Under the pieces are notes generated by a model, which was not told the origin of the DNA, searched no databases, and saw only the letters and a list, made by a program, of their open reading frames with translations. Both the position numbers and the translations under genes were made by a program. Below, piece after piece: positions 25,853-33,908 of a DNA stretch of 64,000 nt. Numbering within the stretch: position 1 is the stretch's first letter; each line of letters starts with the position of its first letter. Origin of the DNA: Anderseniella sp. (GTDB taxonomy: Bacteria > Pseudomonadota > Alphaproteobacteria > Rhizobiales > Aestuariivirgaceae); contig DAOUPT010000008.1 in the NCBI GenBank assembly GCA_030626025.1, positions 22,181 through 86,180 on the forward strand. The letters run 5' to 3'.

Positions 25853-26107
25853 ATGAAAATTCTATATTTTGCCTGGATTCGTGAACGGGTTGGTTTTTCG
25901 CAAGAAGAAATCGATTTACCACCACAAGCCCAAACCGTCGAAACCTTCCTGACCTGGATGAAATCACGCGGCGAAGAATTTGATTACGCCCTTGAAAAGG
26001 ACGGTGCAGTACGCATTGCCCTTGATCAGGAACATTGCAATGACTTCTCCTGCTCTCTTGAAGGCGTTAGCGAAATCGCCCTGTTCCCGCCGATGACCGG
26101 AGGCTAG
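25853..26107 (+). CDS. moaD: MoaD, molybdopterin synthase small subunit
   Basis: An 84-residue ubiquitin-fold protein ending in PPMTGG. The C-terminal Gly-Gly is adenylated and thiocarboxylated, and donates sulfur to precursor Z in molybdopterin synthesis. The start KILYFAWIRERVG is typical. The moaE gene follows eight bases later, so the two form the synthase operon. Confidence 0.96.
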   Translation: MKILYFAWIRERVGFSQEEIDLPPQAQTVETFLTWMKSRGEEFDYALEKDGAVRIALDQEHCNDFSCSLEGVSEIALFPPMTGG

Positions 26108-26115
26108 AGCCTTTC

Positions 26116-26592
26116 ATGACCAATGACACAAAAGGTCCAATCGTGCGCATTCAGTCAGAAGATTTCGACACCGCGCAAATTCTCCAGCAGGCCACCAAAG
26201 ACAATTCCAACATTGGCGCTGTCGTAACCTTCACCGGCCTGTGCCGCGATGAAGGCGGAAAGCTGGCAGCTCTTGAACTGGAACATTATGCCGGTATGGC
26301 CGAGGCTGAAATCACCCGCATCGCTGAACGGGCCTTTGCCCATTGGCCACTTGATCAATTGATCGCCATTCATCGTCACGGCAAAATCGCCCCCGGTGAA
26401 AACATTGTACTGGTCATTGCCACCTCTTCCCACCGTCAGGCCGCCTTTGAAGCAGCATCCTATCTGATGGATTTCCTCAAAACCAAAGCCCCGTTCTGGA
26501 AAAAAGAACACCTGATCGATGGCACCTCAAGCGACTGGGTGGACGCAACCGATAAGGATGATGAGGCCCTTAACCGCTGGAAAGACATTTAG
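26116..26592 (+). CDS. moaE: MoaE, molybdopterin synthase large subunit
   Basis: A 158-residue catalytic subunit that accepts sulfur from MoaD and converts precursor Z to molybdopterin. Family motifs visible are GAVVTFTGLCRDEGG, LELEHYAGMAE, IHRHGKIAPGENIVLV, HRQAAFEAASYLMDFLKTKA and PFWKKE. The length is normal. It is convergent with gloB, with 13 bases between the stop codons. Confidence 0.96.
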   Translation: MTNDTKGPIVRIQSEDFDTAQILQQATKDNSNIGAVVTFTGLCRDEGGKLAALELEHYAGMAEAEITRIAERAFAHWPLDQLIAIHRHGKIAPGENIVLVIATSSHRQAAFEAASYLMDFLKTKAPFWKKEHLIDGTSSDWVDATDKDDEALNRWKDI

Positions 26593-26605
26593 GAAAAAGC
26601 AGCCC

Positions 26606-27376
26606 TTAAAAACTGTCTTTGCGCTGTCTGATTTCGGCAAAAACGGCAACATCGTCCGCATCTGCCATCCCCAGCACTGCCCGAATTCCCGCATCACCGG
26701 CCCGCAAAAACGGATTTGTTGCTTTTTCTGCACCGATGGTTGTCGGCAGGGTTGGCAGGCCTTTGGCGCGCAATTGGTCTATTTCGTTAGCCCGGGCCCG
26801 CAATTGCTCATTTTCAGGATCAACCGACAGGGCAAAAGCAGCATTGGATTGGGTGTATTCATGCCCGCAGTAAACCACGGTTTCATCCGGCAATGCTGCC
26901 AGTGTGTTCAGGCTCTGCAACATCTGCCTGGCACTGCCCTCAAACAAACGACCACAGCCAAGAGAAAACAAGGCATCACCGGTAAACAGCAATTTTTGTT
27001 CGGCAAAATGGATGGCTACATGGCCAATGGTGTGGCCCGGCGTATCAATAAATCGCACTTCATGCGCACCGAACTGAAAAGGTGAACCACATTTAACAGT
27101 CAGATCAATTTCCGGCAAACGGGCTGCATCAGCCTCATTGCCGACAATAACCGCGCCCCATTTTTTCTTTAGCGCCGCATTGCCATCCACATGATCATAA
27201 TGATGGTGGGTCAGTAAAATGTGACTCAGGGTCCAACCCTTTTCTTCAAGCGCCTGATTAATCGCATCACCATCAGGTGTATCAATTGAAGCCGTGACAC
27301 CTATTTCAGGATCATGAACCAACAGTCCAAAATTATCGGGCCGGCAGTTAAACTGATAGATTTCCAAGTTTGTCAT
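26606..27376 (-). CDS. gloB: hydroxyacylglutathione hydrolase (glyoxalase II)
   Basis: A 256-residue metallo-beta-lactamase-fold hydrolase that releases D-lactate and glutathione from S-lactoylglutathione. The metal site THHHYDHVDGN, the TPGHTIGHV motif, and CGHEYTQSNAAFAL with FLRA near the C terminus are the family's hallmarks. The length is that of bacterial GloB. The gene is the last of a minus-strand pair with the CaCA antiporter gene, whose end is 11 bases upstream of its start. Confidence 0.95.
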   Translation of the reverse strand: MTNLEIYQFNCRPDNFGLLVHDPEIGVTASIDTPDGDAINQALEEKGWTLSHILLTHHHYDHVDGNAALKKKWGAVIVGNEADAARLPEIDLTVKCGSPFQFGAHEVRFIDTPGHTIGHVAIHFAEQKLLFTGDALFSLGCGRLFEGSARQMLQSLNTLAALPDETVVYCGHEYTQSNAAFALSVDPENEQLRARANEIDQLRAKGLPTLPTTIGAEKATNPFLRAGDAGIRAVLGMADADDVAVFAEIRQRKDSF

Positions 27377-27387
27377 AAATTAACTTT

Positions 27388-28326
27388 CTAGGCTAATAGT
27401 GAAAAAACATAGGCCAGATAGCCCACCAAAAATGCTACACCGGTCAGCCGGGTTACCCCGTGCTGCCAGACGACAATACCAATCAGCACCACCGACATGA
27501 CAATCAACAGCGGAATATCAATGGTGCCCATATGGGTCGAAATCGGCACCGGCGTAATCGTTGCCGTCACGCCGCCAATACCGAAAATATTGTAAATATT
27601 CGAGCCCAGTACATTACCGATGGCCAGATCGGTTTGTCGTTTGAAAGCGGCAATGATCGAAGTGGCAAGCTCTGGCAATGAAGTGCCAAGCGCCACAACC
27701 GTCAACCCGACGATGCTTTCTTCAATGCCGTAAACCTGGGCCAGCTCCACGGCGCCATCAACCAGAAATTTACCACCCAGCAGAACACCGGCAATACCGG
27801 CCAATAAAATCAAACTGTCAACAAACACCGCAAACGAAAACAGGCTGATCCGCTCGACATTGTTTTCTTCATCCAGCGCGCTACGCTGTTTGTGATCATC
27901 GTGCAAAAGGAACCACAAATAAGCAATCAAGACGACAATCAGAGCAATGCCGGTAAACCGGTTCAACTGGCCATACCAGGCGGCCAGTCCAAGAGCAACC
28001 GCCCCCAGCGCCCCAACACCACCATCTCGAAAAACATGAGAGCGCTTGGTAGCGATCGGATAAATAATCGCCCCGGCGCCCAAAATCAACAGCATATTAG
28101 CCATATTGGAGCCAACGATATTACCCATCGCAATGCCCGGTGCCCCCTGCAATGCCGCGCGAACCGAGGTTGCAAGTTCAGGCACCGAGGTGCCAAACCC
28201 GACAATGACAATACCGATAACCAGCGGTTGAACGCCTAGTTTTTCAGCCAGATTGCTGGCCCCGCGTACCAGTAATTCACCGGCCAGAAACAGCAATACA
28301 AACCCACCGATTAAGGAAAAAACCAC
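27388..28326 (-). CDS. CaCA-family calcium/sodium antiporter (YrbG type)
   Basis: A 312-residue membrane protein of about ten helices with the two alpha-repeats of the CaCA family: GFGTSVPELATSVRAAL with GNIVGSNMANM, and ALGTSLPELATSIIAAF with GNVLGSNIYNI. These acidic repeats bind cations during Ca2+(or K+)/Na+ or H+ exchange across the inner membrane. The start appears to be GTG (28326). gloB follows 11 bases downstream. Confidence 0.93.
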   Translation of the reverse strand: MVFSLIGGFVLLFLAGELLVRGASNLAEKLGVQPLVIGIVIVGFGTSVPELATSVRAALQGAPGIAMGNIVGSNMANMLLILGAGAIIYPIATKRSHVFRDGGVGALGAVALGLAAWYGQLNRFTGIALIVVLIAYLWFLLHDDHKQRSALDEENNVERISLFSFAVFVDSLILLAGIAGVLLGGKFLVDGAVELAQVYGIEESIVGLTVVALGTSLPELATSIIAAFKRQTDLAIGNVLGSNIYNIFGIGGVTATITPVPISTHMGTIDIPLLIVMSVVLIGIVVWQHGVTRLTGVAFLVGYLAYVFSLLA

Positions 28327-28420
28327 GCCCCAAAACGCCTTTCAAACTAAACACTCATAAATTAGTTCACTCTATGTAATGCTCGACCTGCCAAAAGCAA
28401 AGGGTTTTTAAGGGCTTTCC

Positions 28421-29056
28421 TCAGATATCCTGCTCAACTTTACCTGACAATCGCTTGATCGCCCGCCGCGCATCCTTGAGGTGGGGATGGATGGCCAGTG
28501 CCCGCCGAAACGCCGCCAGCGCTTTTTGCTTTTTGCCAAGGCGTTGATAAATCAGCCCCAGACCTGACAAAGCACCAAAATGCCGCGGTTCGCGATCAAG
28601 CACCTCGTTAATATCTGCAATTGAGCGGTCAAAATCATTGCCGATGAAATAAGCCGTTGCACGCTTGTTCCAGGCTTCGGTAAAATCGGGATTCTGATCA
28701 ATAATCGTCGATAATATCAAAATTGCAATGCGCTGCTCGCCGGCCTGCATCGCCCTTTCGGCCTGAATCAGCAACAAATCAGCGGTTGGACTGCCTGAGC
28801 GCCGCCAAATTCTCCAAATGGCCCCGGCCAATCGTTCGGCGTTTTTAGCCGACTTAATCCCGTGCAGCTTACCAAACAGGCTATCAAGAACCTCACGGGC
28901 CAGTTGCTGCTTGTCATGTTGCGACAACGACTTGCCGCCGCCATTTGTCAAAGCATCTGGTACAAGGGGTTGATTTTTGGGATGAATGTCGCGCGCGAAC
29001 GCGCTTGCCGCAAAGCAAATACCAAGGATAACCAAAGCCAATACTGTCCGTTTCAT
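28421..29056 (-). CDS. exported TPR-repeat protein
   Basis: About 211 residues from the ATG at 29056 (an upstream TTG is in frame, but AGG is well placed for the ATG). A signal peptide (KRTVLALVILGICFAASAFA) is followed by a helical domain with tetratricopeptide repeats, best seen in FTEAWNKRATAYFIGNDFDRS, HFGALSGLGLIYQRLGKKQKA and LAAFRRALAIHPHLKDA. It probably acts as a periplasmic protein-interaction scaffold. The partner is unknown. Confidence 0.8.
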   Translation of the reverse strand: MKRTVLALVILGICFAASAFARDIHPKNQPLVPDALTNGGGKSLSQHDKQQLAREVLDSLFGKLHGIKSAKNAERLAGAIWRIWRRSGSPTADLLLIQAERAMQAGEQRIAILILSTIIDQNPDFTEAWNKRATAYFIGNDFDRSIADINEVLDREPRHFGALSGLGLIYQRLGKKQKALAAFRRALAIHPHLKDARRAIKRLSGKVEQDI

Positions 29057-29112
29057 GACGAACAACCTATCATCGGTTAAACAAACTTAAAAATAAAAAA
29101 TGCGTGAGTCGA

Positions 29113-29238
29113 TCAACCCTGACGGGCTTTAAACCGCTTGTTGGTTTTGTTAATAACCATAATACGGCCCTTGCGGCGGATTACACGATTATCACGGTGG
29201 CGTTTGGCCAAAGATTTAATAGAACTGCGGACTTTCAT
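29113..29238 (-). CDS. rpmJ: ribosomal protein L36 (cysteine-free form)
   Basis: A 41-residue L36 read from the ATG at 29238 to TGA at 29113-29115: it starts [18 protein letters not shown] and continues [27 protein letters not shown] to the end. An AGGTGG ribosome site lies six bases upstream. It has none of the zinc-binding Cys/His residues of the short C+ form, so it is the zinc-independent type. It sits between a terminator and the TPR gene, on the minus strand. Confidence 0.97.
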   Translation of the reverse strand: MKVRSSIKSLAKRHRDNRVIRRKGRIMVINKTNKRFKARQG

Positions 29239-29253
29239 GAGAACCACCTGAGC

Positions 29254-29283
29254 AAAAAAAATTAGGGTGCAAAAAACACCCCT
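29254..29283 (-). terminator. intrinsic terminator after the pseudo-kinase gene, upstream of rpmJ
   Basis: On the minus strand AGGGGTG and CACCCT pair (five strong base pairs plus a bulge) around a T-rich loop and are followed by AATTTTTTTT. It would end transcripts from the kinase-like gene at 29358-30587 and isolate rpmJ. Confidence 0.6.
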
Positions 29284-29357
29284 TCAATATGGCGCGCAAC
29301 ATAAGAGAAAAAGGGTATGGATGTCAACAGCTAGCAGACTGTTTCACGCTTTAAAAA

Positions 29358-30587
29358 CTAAAGCACCGATGAACGCATTTTGGCAAATTCGAACACTTTA
29401 TCCTTTGGAAAGAACACCCGGGCGCTTGTTCCACTGCCAACAGCGCTTTTTATACCAAGTTTTCCGCCAAGCAAATGGGCAATACGTAACGCTAATGGCA
29501 AACCAAGACCGGCACAAAACGGGTCGACTTTCTGGCCGCCAATCTTTGCATCTCCTACCCGCCCGAACGGTGCCATTGCCACGGCAATCTGATCATTGGC
29601 AATACCCGGCCCGTGATCATTGACCTGCAACCATAAATCACTCTTTTCATCCATCCGGGCACTAACGCTGACCCGTCCGCCAGGAAAAGAAAATTTTACT
29701 GCGTTTGAAATCAGATGATCAAGAATTGCAACAAAAAGCGCCCCGTCATTCTGAATAACCGGAATGTTCTCATCAACACTGACTTCAATAACCAATTGCT
29801 TGGCCGCAATTTCGCTCTGATATCCGGCAAGAGCGGTTTGAATAGCATCAGCAAGGGCAAAATCTGCGATGTTCACCAGCTTGGTCCCGGCTTCCAGGTT
29901 ACCCAGCTCACCGATTTGTTGCATATTGCGCAACATCCGTGTGCAACCCGATGCAATACCACGGGCACAGGTAGAATACTGCTCATTGCCCATCGGCCCG
30001 AACTTCTCTTGGGCCATCGTACCGGCCAATTGCACCAGAGTGGCAAAGTGTTGACCCAGTTCACCGCCCATACGGGTTAAAAACTCGGTTTTTGATTTAC
30101 TGGCCAGTTCAGCCTGCTCCTTGGCTTTGCCCAGCTCTTGCAACATCTGATAACGTTCATTTTCCATAAGAACTTTTTCAGCCGCCCGCTCAGTAACTTT
30201 CAACAATTGATCCGGCTGAAACGGTTTAACCAGATAATCATAAACCCCTTGCCGCAAAGCGCTGATAACCACCGATGAATCCGAATTGCCGGTTTGCACA
30301 ATACACAACAGACTGGGATATTCCTTGTGCAGGGCCGCGATTACATCCAGCCCCCACTCATCTTTCAGTCGCAAATCAACCAGTGCCACATCAGGAGCCA
30401 TCATTTGGGCTGCCTGCAATGCAGATTGCTGGTCATGGGCAATACCGACAATATGACCCTCAAGCTCCAGAATGTCCTGAACGCCTTCTGCCGCAGAAAT
30501 CTCATCATCAATGACTAAAACCCGCACCCGCTTTGATGCCTGATTGGCCAGTTGGCCAGATTCTGCATTACCATGCTGCATACTCAT
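29358..30587 (-). CDS. receiver plus histidine-kinase-like protein lacking the phosphoacceptor His
   Basis: A 409-residue soluble protein with an N-terminal receiver (DDE at 27-29, phospho-Asp D71 in VDLRLKD, K121 in YLVKPF), a coiled linker (about 135-165), a HisKA-like segment, and HATPase_c. The ATP site looks sound: N box HLISNAVKFS, G1 NDHGPGI, G2 GLGLPLALRIA and GSGTSARVFFP. The H box, however, reads FLTRMGGELGQH where FLxxMSHELRTP is expected: the phosphoacceptor position is Gly175, and the only nearby His is five residues later. This points to a pseudo-kinase or to a phosphatase/ligand-gated ATP sensor driven by its receiver. It is divergent from the tandem-receiver gene at 30769 (181 bases apart). 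Confidence 0.87.
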   Translation of the reverse strand: MSMQHGNAESGQLANQASKRVRVLVIDDEISAAEGVQDILELEGHIVGIAHDQQSALQAAQMMAPDVALVDLRLKDEWGLDVIAALHKEYPSLLCIVQTGNSDSSVVISALRQGVYDYLVKPFQPDQLLKVTERAAEKVLMENERYQMLQELGKAKEQAELASKSKTEFLTRMGGELGQHFATLVQLAGTMAQEKFGPMGNEQYSTCARGIASGCTRMLRNMQQIGELGNLEAGTKLVNIADFALADAIQTALAGYQSEIAAKQLVIEVSVDENIPVIQNDGALFVAILDHLISNAVKFSFPGGRVSVSARMDEKSDLWLQVNDHGPGIANDQIAVAMAPFGRVGDAKIGGQKVDPFCAGLGLPLALRIAHLLGGKLGIKSAVGSGTSARVFFPKDKVFEFAKMRSSVL

Positions 30588-30768
30588 CGGTTTTCTCTTT
30601 TTCCCCTAAATGACCCGGCCCGATATTCTTACCCGACTAGCGTTAAAGAAGCCTTTCCATTTAGTTCGGATTTTACCTATTATTCCGCACCCTGTAAATC
30701 GAATGTTAATCAGCGCTGGTGCATATTGCAGCCAGTTTGGCAGATACAATCCTCAGGAGAGACCCGTC

Positions 30769-31512
30769 ATGGCTGAAAAAAGCTTAAAAATCCTCATCGT
30801 TGACGACGATGCTGACGCGGCCGACTCACTGGCAGAATTATTCGAAATGGAAGATCACGACGTCACCGTGGCCTATTCCGGCGAAGAAGCTATACAGGCC
30901 TACCAGACGGTCGATTTCGACGTTGCCTTTATGGACATTATGATGCCGGGTAAAAACGGCGTTGAAAGTTTTTTTGAAATCCGGAAATTAAAACCCGACG
31001 CTCAGGTTTATATGATGACCGGCTACAGCGTAGAACAACTGGTCAAACAGGCAATCGATCACGGTGCCCTGGGTGTTTTGGGCAAGCCGGTTGATCCACG
31101 TAAAGTTTTATCCATGCTTGATGAAGTCAAACCCGGCGGCATCGTTTTGATCGCCGAAGATGATCCCGATTTTGGTCCGCAGCTGGAAGAAATCATCGAA
31201 CACTCCGGCTTTCAGTGCAAACTGGTGAAATCGGGCGATGAAGCCCTCAAAACCGTCAGTGAACAATCTGTTGATGTCATGATTCTGGATCTCAATCTTC
31301 CGGTCATTGACGGCATAGAAGTTTACACCAAGCTTCAGGAAGAAAACCGTAACATTCCAACAATTATCATTACTGGTCATGCAGCCGAACATGCTGAATC
31401 GCTGTCCTCCATGCGCGACATGGCAATTACCGGTATTTTGAACAAACCCTTTGATCCCTCCATCCTGCTTTCCAAGCTGGAAGAGCTGGGCAACGTCCCT
31501 AAAGCTGCCTGA
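30769..31512 (+). CDS. tandem-receiver response regulator without output domain
   Basis: 247 residues from the ATG at 30769, which follows a good AGGAGAG site; the longer frame upstream is not credible. Two complete CheY-like receivers follow each other. REC1 has DDD (12-14), D56 in MDIMMP and K106 in LGKPVD. REC2 has EDD (130-132), D174 in LDLNLP and K225 in LNKPFD. There is no DNA-binding or catalytic domain, so it should work through protein contacts or as a phosphate sink. The pseudo-kinase is divergently encoded next to it and is the obvious candidate partner. Confidence 0.88.
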   Translation: MAEKSLKILIVDDDADAADSLAELFEMEDHDVTVAYSGEEAIQAYQTVDFDVAFMDIMMPGKNGVESFFEIRKLKPDAQVYMMTGYSVEQLVKQAIDHGALGVLGKPVDPRKVLSMLDEVKPGGIVLIAEDDPDFGPQLEEIIEHSGFQCKLVKSGDEALKTVSEQSVDVMILDLNLPVIDGIEVYTKLQEENRNIPTIIITGHAAEHAESLSSMRDMAITGILNKPFDPSILLSKLEELGNVPKAA

Positions 31513-31583
31513 TATCACTGTATTTAAGCACTGGTCTTCACGGCACTATTGTAATTAGTCCAACTAATCGATATTTTAAGCCC

Positions 31584-32327
31584 ATGAAACTTGATCAGCA
31601 AAAACGCCAGGTGGCGACAGCTTGGGCTGTGCACGCCTTTACCGCCTCCGGTATTGTCCTTGGCTTTCTGGCCCTCATTGCCATTTTGGAAGGTGATCGC
31701 ATTGCCGCTTTCATGTGGCTCGGTCTTGCCCTGTTTGTTGACGGCATTGATGGAACGCTGGCGCGCGCTGCCCGCGTTAAAGAGCTGACACCGCAATTTG
31801 ATGGTACAACCCTTGATAATGTCATCGACTATTTCACCTATGTAGTGGTGCCGGCCATGATGGTTTACTGGTTCGGCATTGTCCCGCAAGGCTGGGAATT
31901 ACCGGTTGCCGCCGGTATTCTGGCCGTTTCCCTTTATACATTTGCCAACACCGGCATTAAAACCGAAGATTATTACTTCACCGGATTTCCAGCCCTGTGG
32001 AATCTTTTGGTGCTGTATTTTCACGTCATGCAATCATCACAATGGACCAATCTGGTGATCATCATCATTTGCGCTGTCCTGACATTTGTTCCAATAAAAT
32101 GCGTCCACCCCCTGAGGGTTCGCAAATTACGCCATTTAACCCTGCCAATCACCGTCCTGTGGGCCGCCACCTCTATGAGGTTGGTGCTGATCTCACCGGA
32201 AGTCGAAAAAGCCCAGGAAGCATCGCCAGTAATTTTCTGGCTGTGGGTACTGGCATCGGCTTATTTCTTTGGCATTTCTCTAATGCGTACCTTGCGCCCC
32301 GAGCCCGACGAAGAAGCAACCGAATAA
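31584..32327 (+). CDS. pcs: phosphatidylcholine synthase
   Basis: A 247-residue membrane enzyme with about eight helices and the CDP-alcohol phosphotransferase motif DGTLAR ... GTTLDNVID (DGx2AR, then Gx3Dx3D). The starting region with AWAVHAFTASG is characteristic of bacterial Pcs. Pcs condenses CDP-diacylglycerol with choline to make phosphatidylcholine in one step at the inner membrane, a trait of rhizobia, Brucella and relatives. The gene is 71 bases after the tandem receiver gene. Confidence 0.94.
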   Translation: MKLDQQKRQVATAWAVHAFTASGIVLGFLALIAILEGDRIAAFMWLGLALFVDGIDGTLARAARVKELTPQFDGTTLDNVIDYFTYVVVPAMMVYWFGIVPQGWELPVAAGILAVSLYTFANTGIKTEDYYFTGFPALWNLLVLYFHVMQSSQWTNLVIIIICAVLTFVPIKCVHPLRVRKLRHLTLPITVLWAATSMRLVLISPEVEKAQEASPVIFWLWVLASAYFFGISLMRTLRPEPDEEATE

Positions 32328-32406
32328 AGCGCTTGAAAGCTATAATATTTGAATATGTTCATGCAATAGGCTAGTCTCTCAGCGATATGAGGGAAAAGGG
32401 CTGACA

Positions 32407-32715
32407 ATGATGAAAGTTAAATGCGACGCATGCGAGCAGGAAGTTGACCTTGTCATCGAAGGTCCGACCGACCTGAAAACCGCCATGCCAAAAGGCTGGC
32501 GTCCGCGCCGCATTGATGGCCATGTCTATAATCTATGCGATGTCTGCGGCAACATCCGCCATTTTTGCGGTGGCTTGTCAGCTTACCTGCAAGATCGCCT
32601 GAACCTGCCCAACCATGTTGAATTTGATCATCCAGAAGAAAATGACCTGTCATTCTGGACCCCTCGCATGCCTGAGTATTCAAATGTAAAAGAAGCCTTG
32701 AAAGACAAGAGTTAA
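32407..32715 (+). CDS. small zinc-ribbon-like protein, unknown function
   Basis: A 102-residue protein I do not recognise by name. Two cysteine pairs, CDACEQ (residues 6-9) and CDVCGN (44-47), with a further Cys (HFCGG), suggest a structural zinc site. The GWRPRRIDGHVYNLCDVCGN region is probably the core fold. There is no membrane segment. It lies 79 bases downstream of pcs and 18 bases upstream of the FAD oxidoreductase gene, so it may be co-transcribed with the latter. Confidence 0.7.
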   Translation: MMKVKCDACEQEVDLVIEGPTDLKTAMPKGWRPRRIDGHVYNLCDVCGNIRHFCGGLSAYLQDRLNLPNHVEFDHPEENDLSFWTPRMPEYSNVKEALKDKS

Positions 32716-32733
32716 TTGGCATAAGTTTCGCTG

Positions 32734-33840
32734 ATGGAAACATCAAGCGACATCATCATTATCGGTGCCGGCATTGCGGGCGCATCGCTGGCAAGCGAAC
32801 TTTCGAGCGATCACAATGTTACCCTGCTTGAGCGCGAAGACCATGCCGGATATCACGCCACCGGACGTTCAGCCGCTATCTTTTTGCCCACCTATGGTCC
32901 GCCGGTCATTCAGGCATTGACCCAGGCCAGCAGCGATTTTTTCCACCACCCTCCACAAGGTTTTTGCGACACCCCTTTGCTCTCACCACGCGCAATGATG
33001 ATGATTGCCAAATCTGCCGACGAAGAACACATCAAGGAAGCCCTTGACATCGGCATGCATGAAGTCGAAATGAGCGAGGCTTCGAACCGCATTCCTGCGC
33101 TCAATACCGAGATCTACATCAAGGCAATGGTCGACGACGACACGGCCGATATCGACGTTGACGTCTTACTCCATGCCTGTCTCAAAAAAGCAAAACAAAA
33201 TGGTGGAACACTTTTCCGCCGGGCCGAAGTAAAACAGATTGAAAAAACTCGTGGCGGCTGGAGGGTGCATTGCAAGGACCATATTTACACTGCGCCAATC
33301 ATCGTCAACGCTGCTGGTGCCTGGGCTGATGAAATCGCCGTCATGGCAGGCCTGCCCGGCTGCAAGCTACAACCCAAAAGGCGCTCTGCCGCATTGATTG
33401 ATGTTTCCGACAAATGGGATGTCACCAATTGGCCGCTGACCGTTGGTGCCGGTGACACTTTCTATTTCAGGCCGATGGGCAACAAATTGATGATCTCTCC
33501 GGCCGATGAAACCATTGTCGAACCACATGATGCCTGGGCCGATGATTTTGCTCTGGCTCAGGCGATGGAGTTGTTTGGTGAGGCAACCGGCTTTGAGGTC
33601 AACCATGTGGAACACACCTGGGCCGGGCTGCGCACCTTTGCTCGCGATGGCAACCCGGTTGTCGGTTTCGATACGCAAACAGAAGGGTTTTTCTGGCTGG
33701 CCGGACAAGGCGGTTACGGCATCCAAACCTCACCAGCCCTCTCACGCCTTGCCGCAGCATTGGTCCAGCAAAGGCAAATTCCTGGCGACATTGCAAAATT
33801 TGGTGTTGAAGTACAAACCTTGTCACCAAACCGTTTCTAA
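32734..33840 (+). CDS. FAD-dependent oxidoreductase of the D-amino-acid oxidase/glycerol-3-phosphate type
   Basis: A 368-residue DAO-superfamily enzyme with the dinucleotide motif IIIGAGIAGASLASEL at the N terminus, GYHATGRSAAIF, the mid-sequence NAAGAWADEIA and a C-terminal GQGGYGIQTSPALSRL. It probably oxidises an amino or hydroxy acid with FAD and passes electrons to the chain or O2. The family (DadA-like/L-2-hydroxyglutarate-dehydrogenase-like) is broad, so no substrate is assigned. It is 68 bases before the Aas-like gene. Confidence 0.88.
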   Translation: METSSDIIIIGAGIAGASLASELSSDHNVTLLEREDHAGYHATGRSAAIFLPTYGPPVIQALTQASSDFFHHPPQGFCDTPLLSPRAMMMIAKSADEEHIKEALDIGMHEVEMSEASNRIPALNTEIYIKAMVDDDTADIDVDVLLHACLKKAKQNGGTLFRRAEVKQIEKTRGGWRVHCKDHIYTAPIIVNAAGAWADEIAVMAGLPGCKLQPKRRSAALIDVSDKWDVTNWPLTVGAGDTFYFRPMGNKLMISPADETIVEPHDAWADDFALAQAMELFGEATGFEVNHVEHTWAGLRTFARDGNPVVGFDTQTEGFFWLAGQGGYGIQTSPALSRLAAALVQQRQIPGDIAKFGVEVQTLSPNRF

Positions 33841-33908
33841 TTCCCACTTGCTGTATTTTTCCATCCGCACTACGGTGCAGAAAAAATGCCCTTTGGTGAG
33901 GTAATCAG

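Noticed and set aside
33855..33895. GCAC-TACG-GTGC hairpin before the Aas-like gene as terminator
   Set aside because: The stem is only four base pairs and no T run follows on either strand at the right distance.
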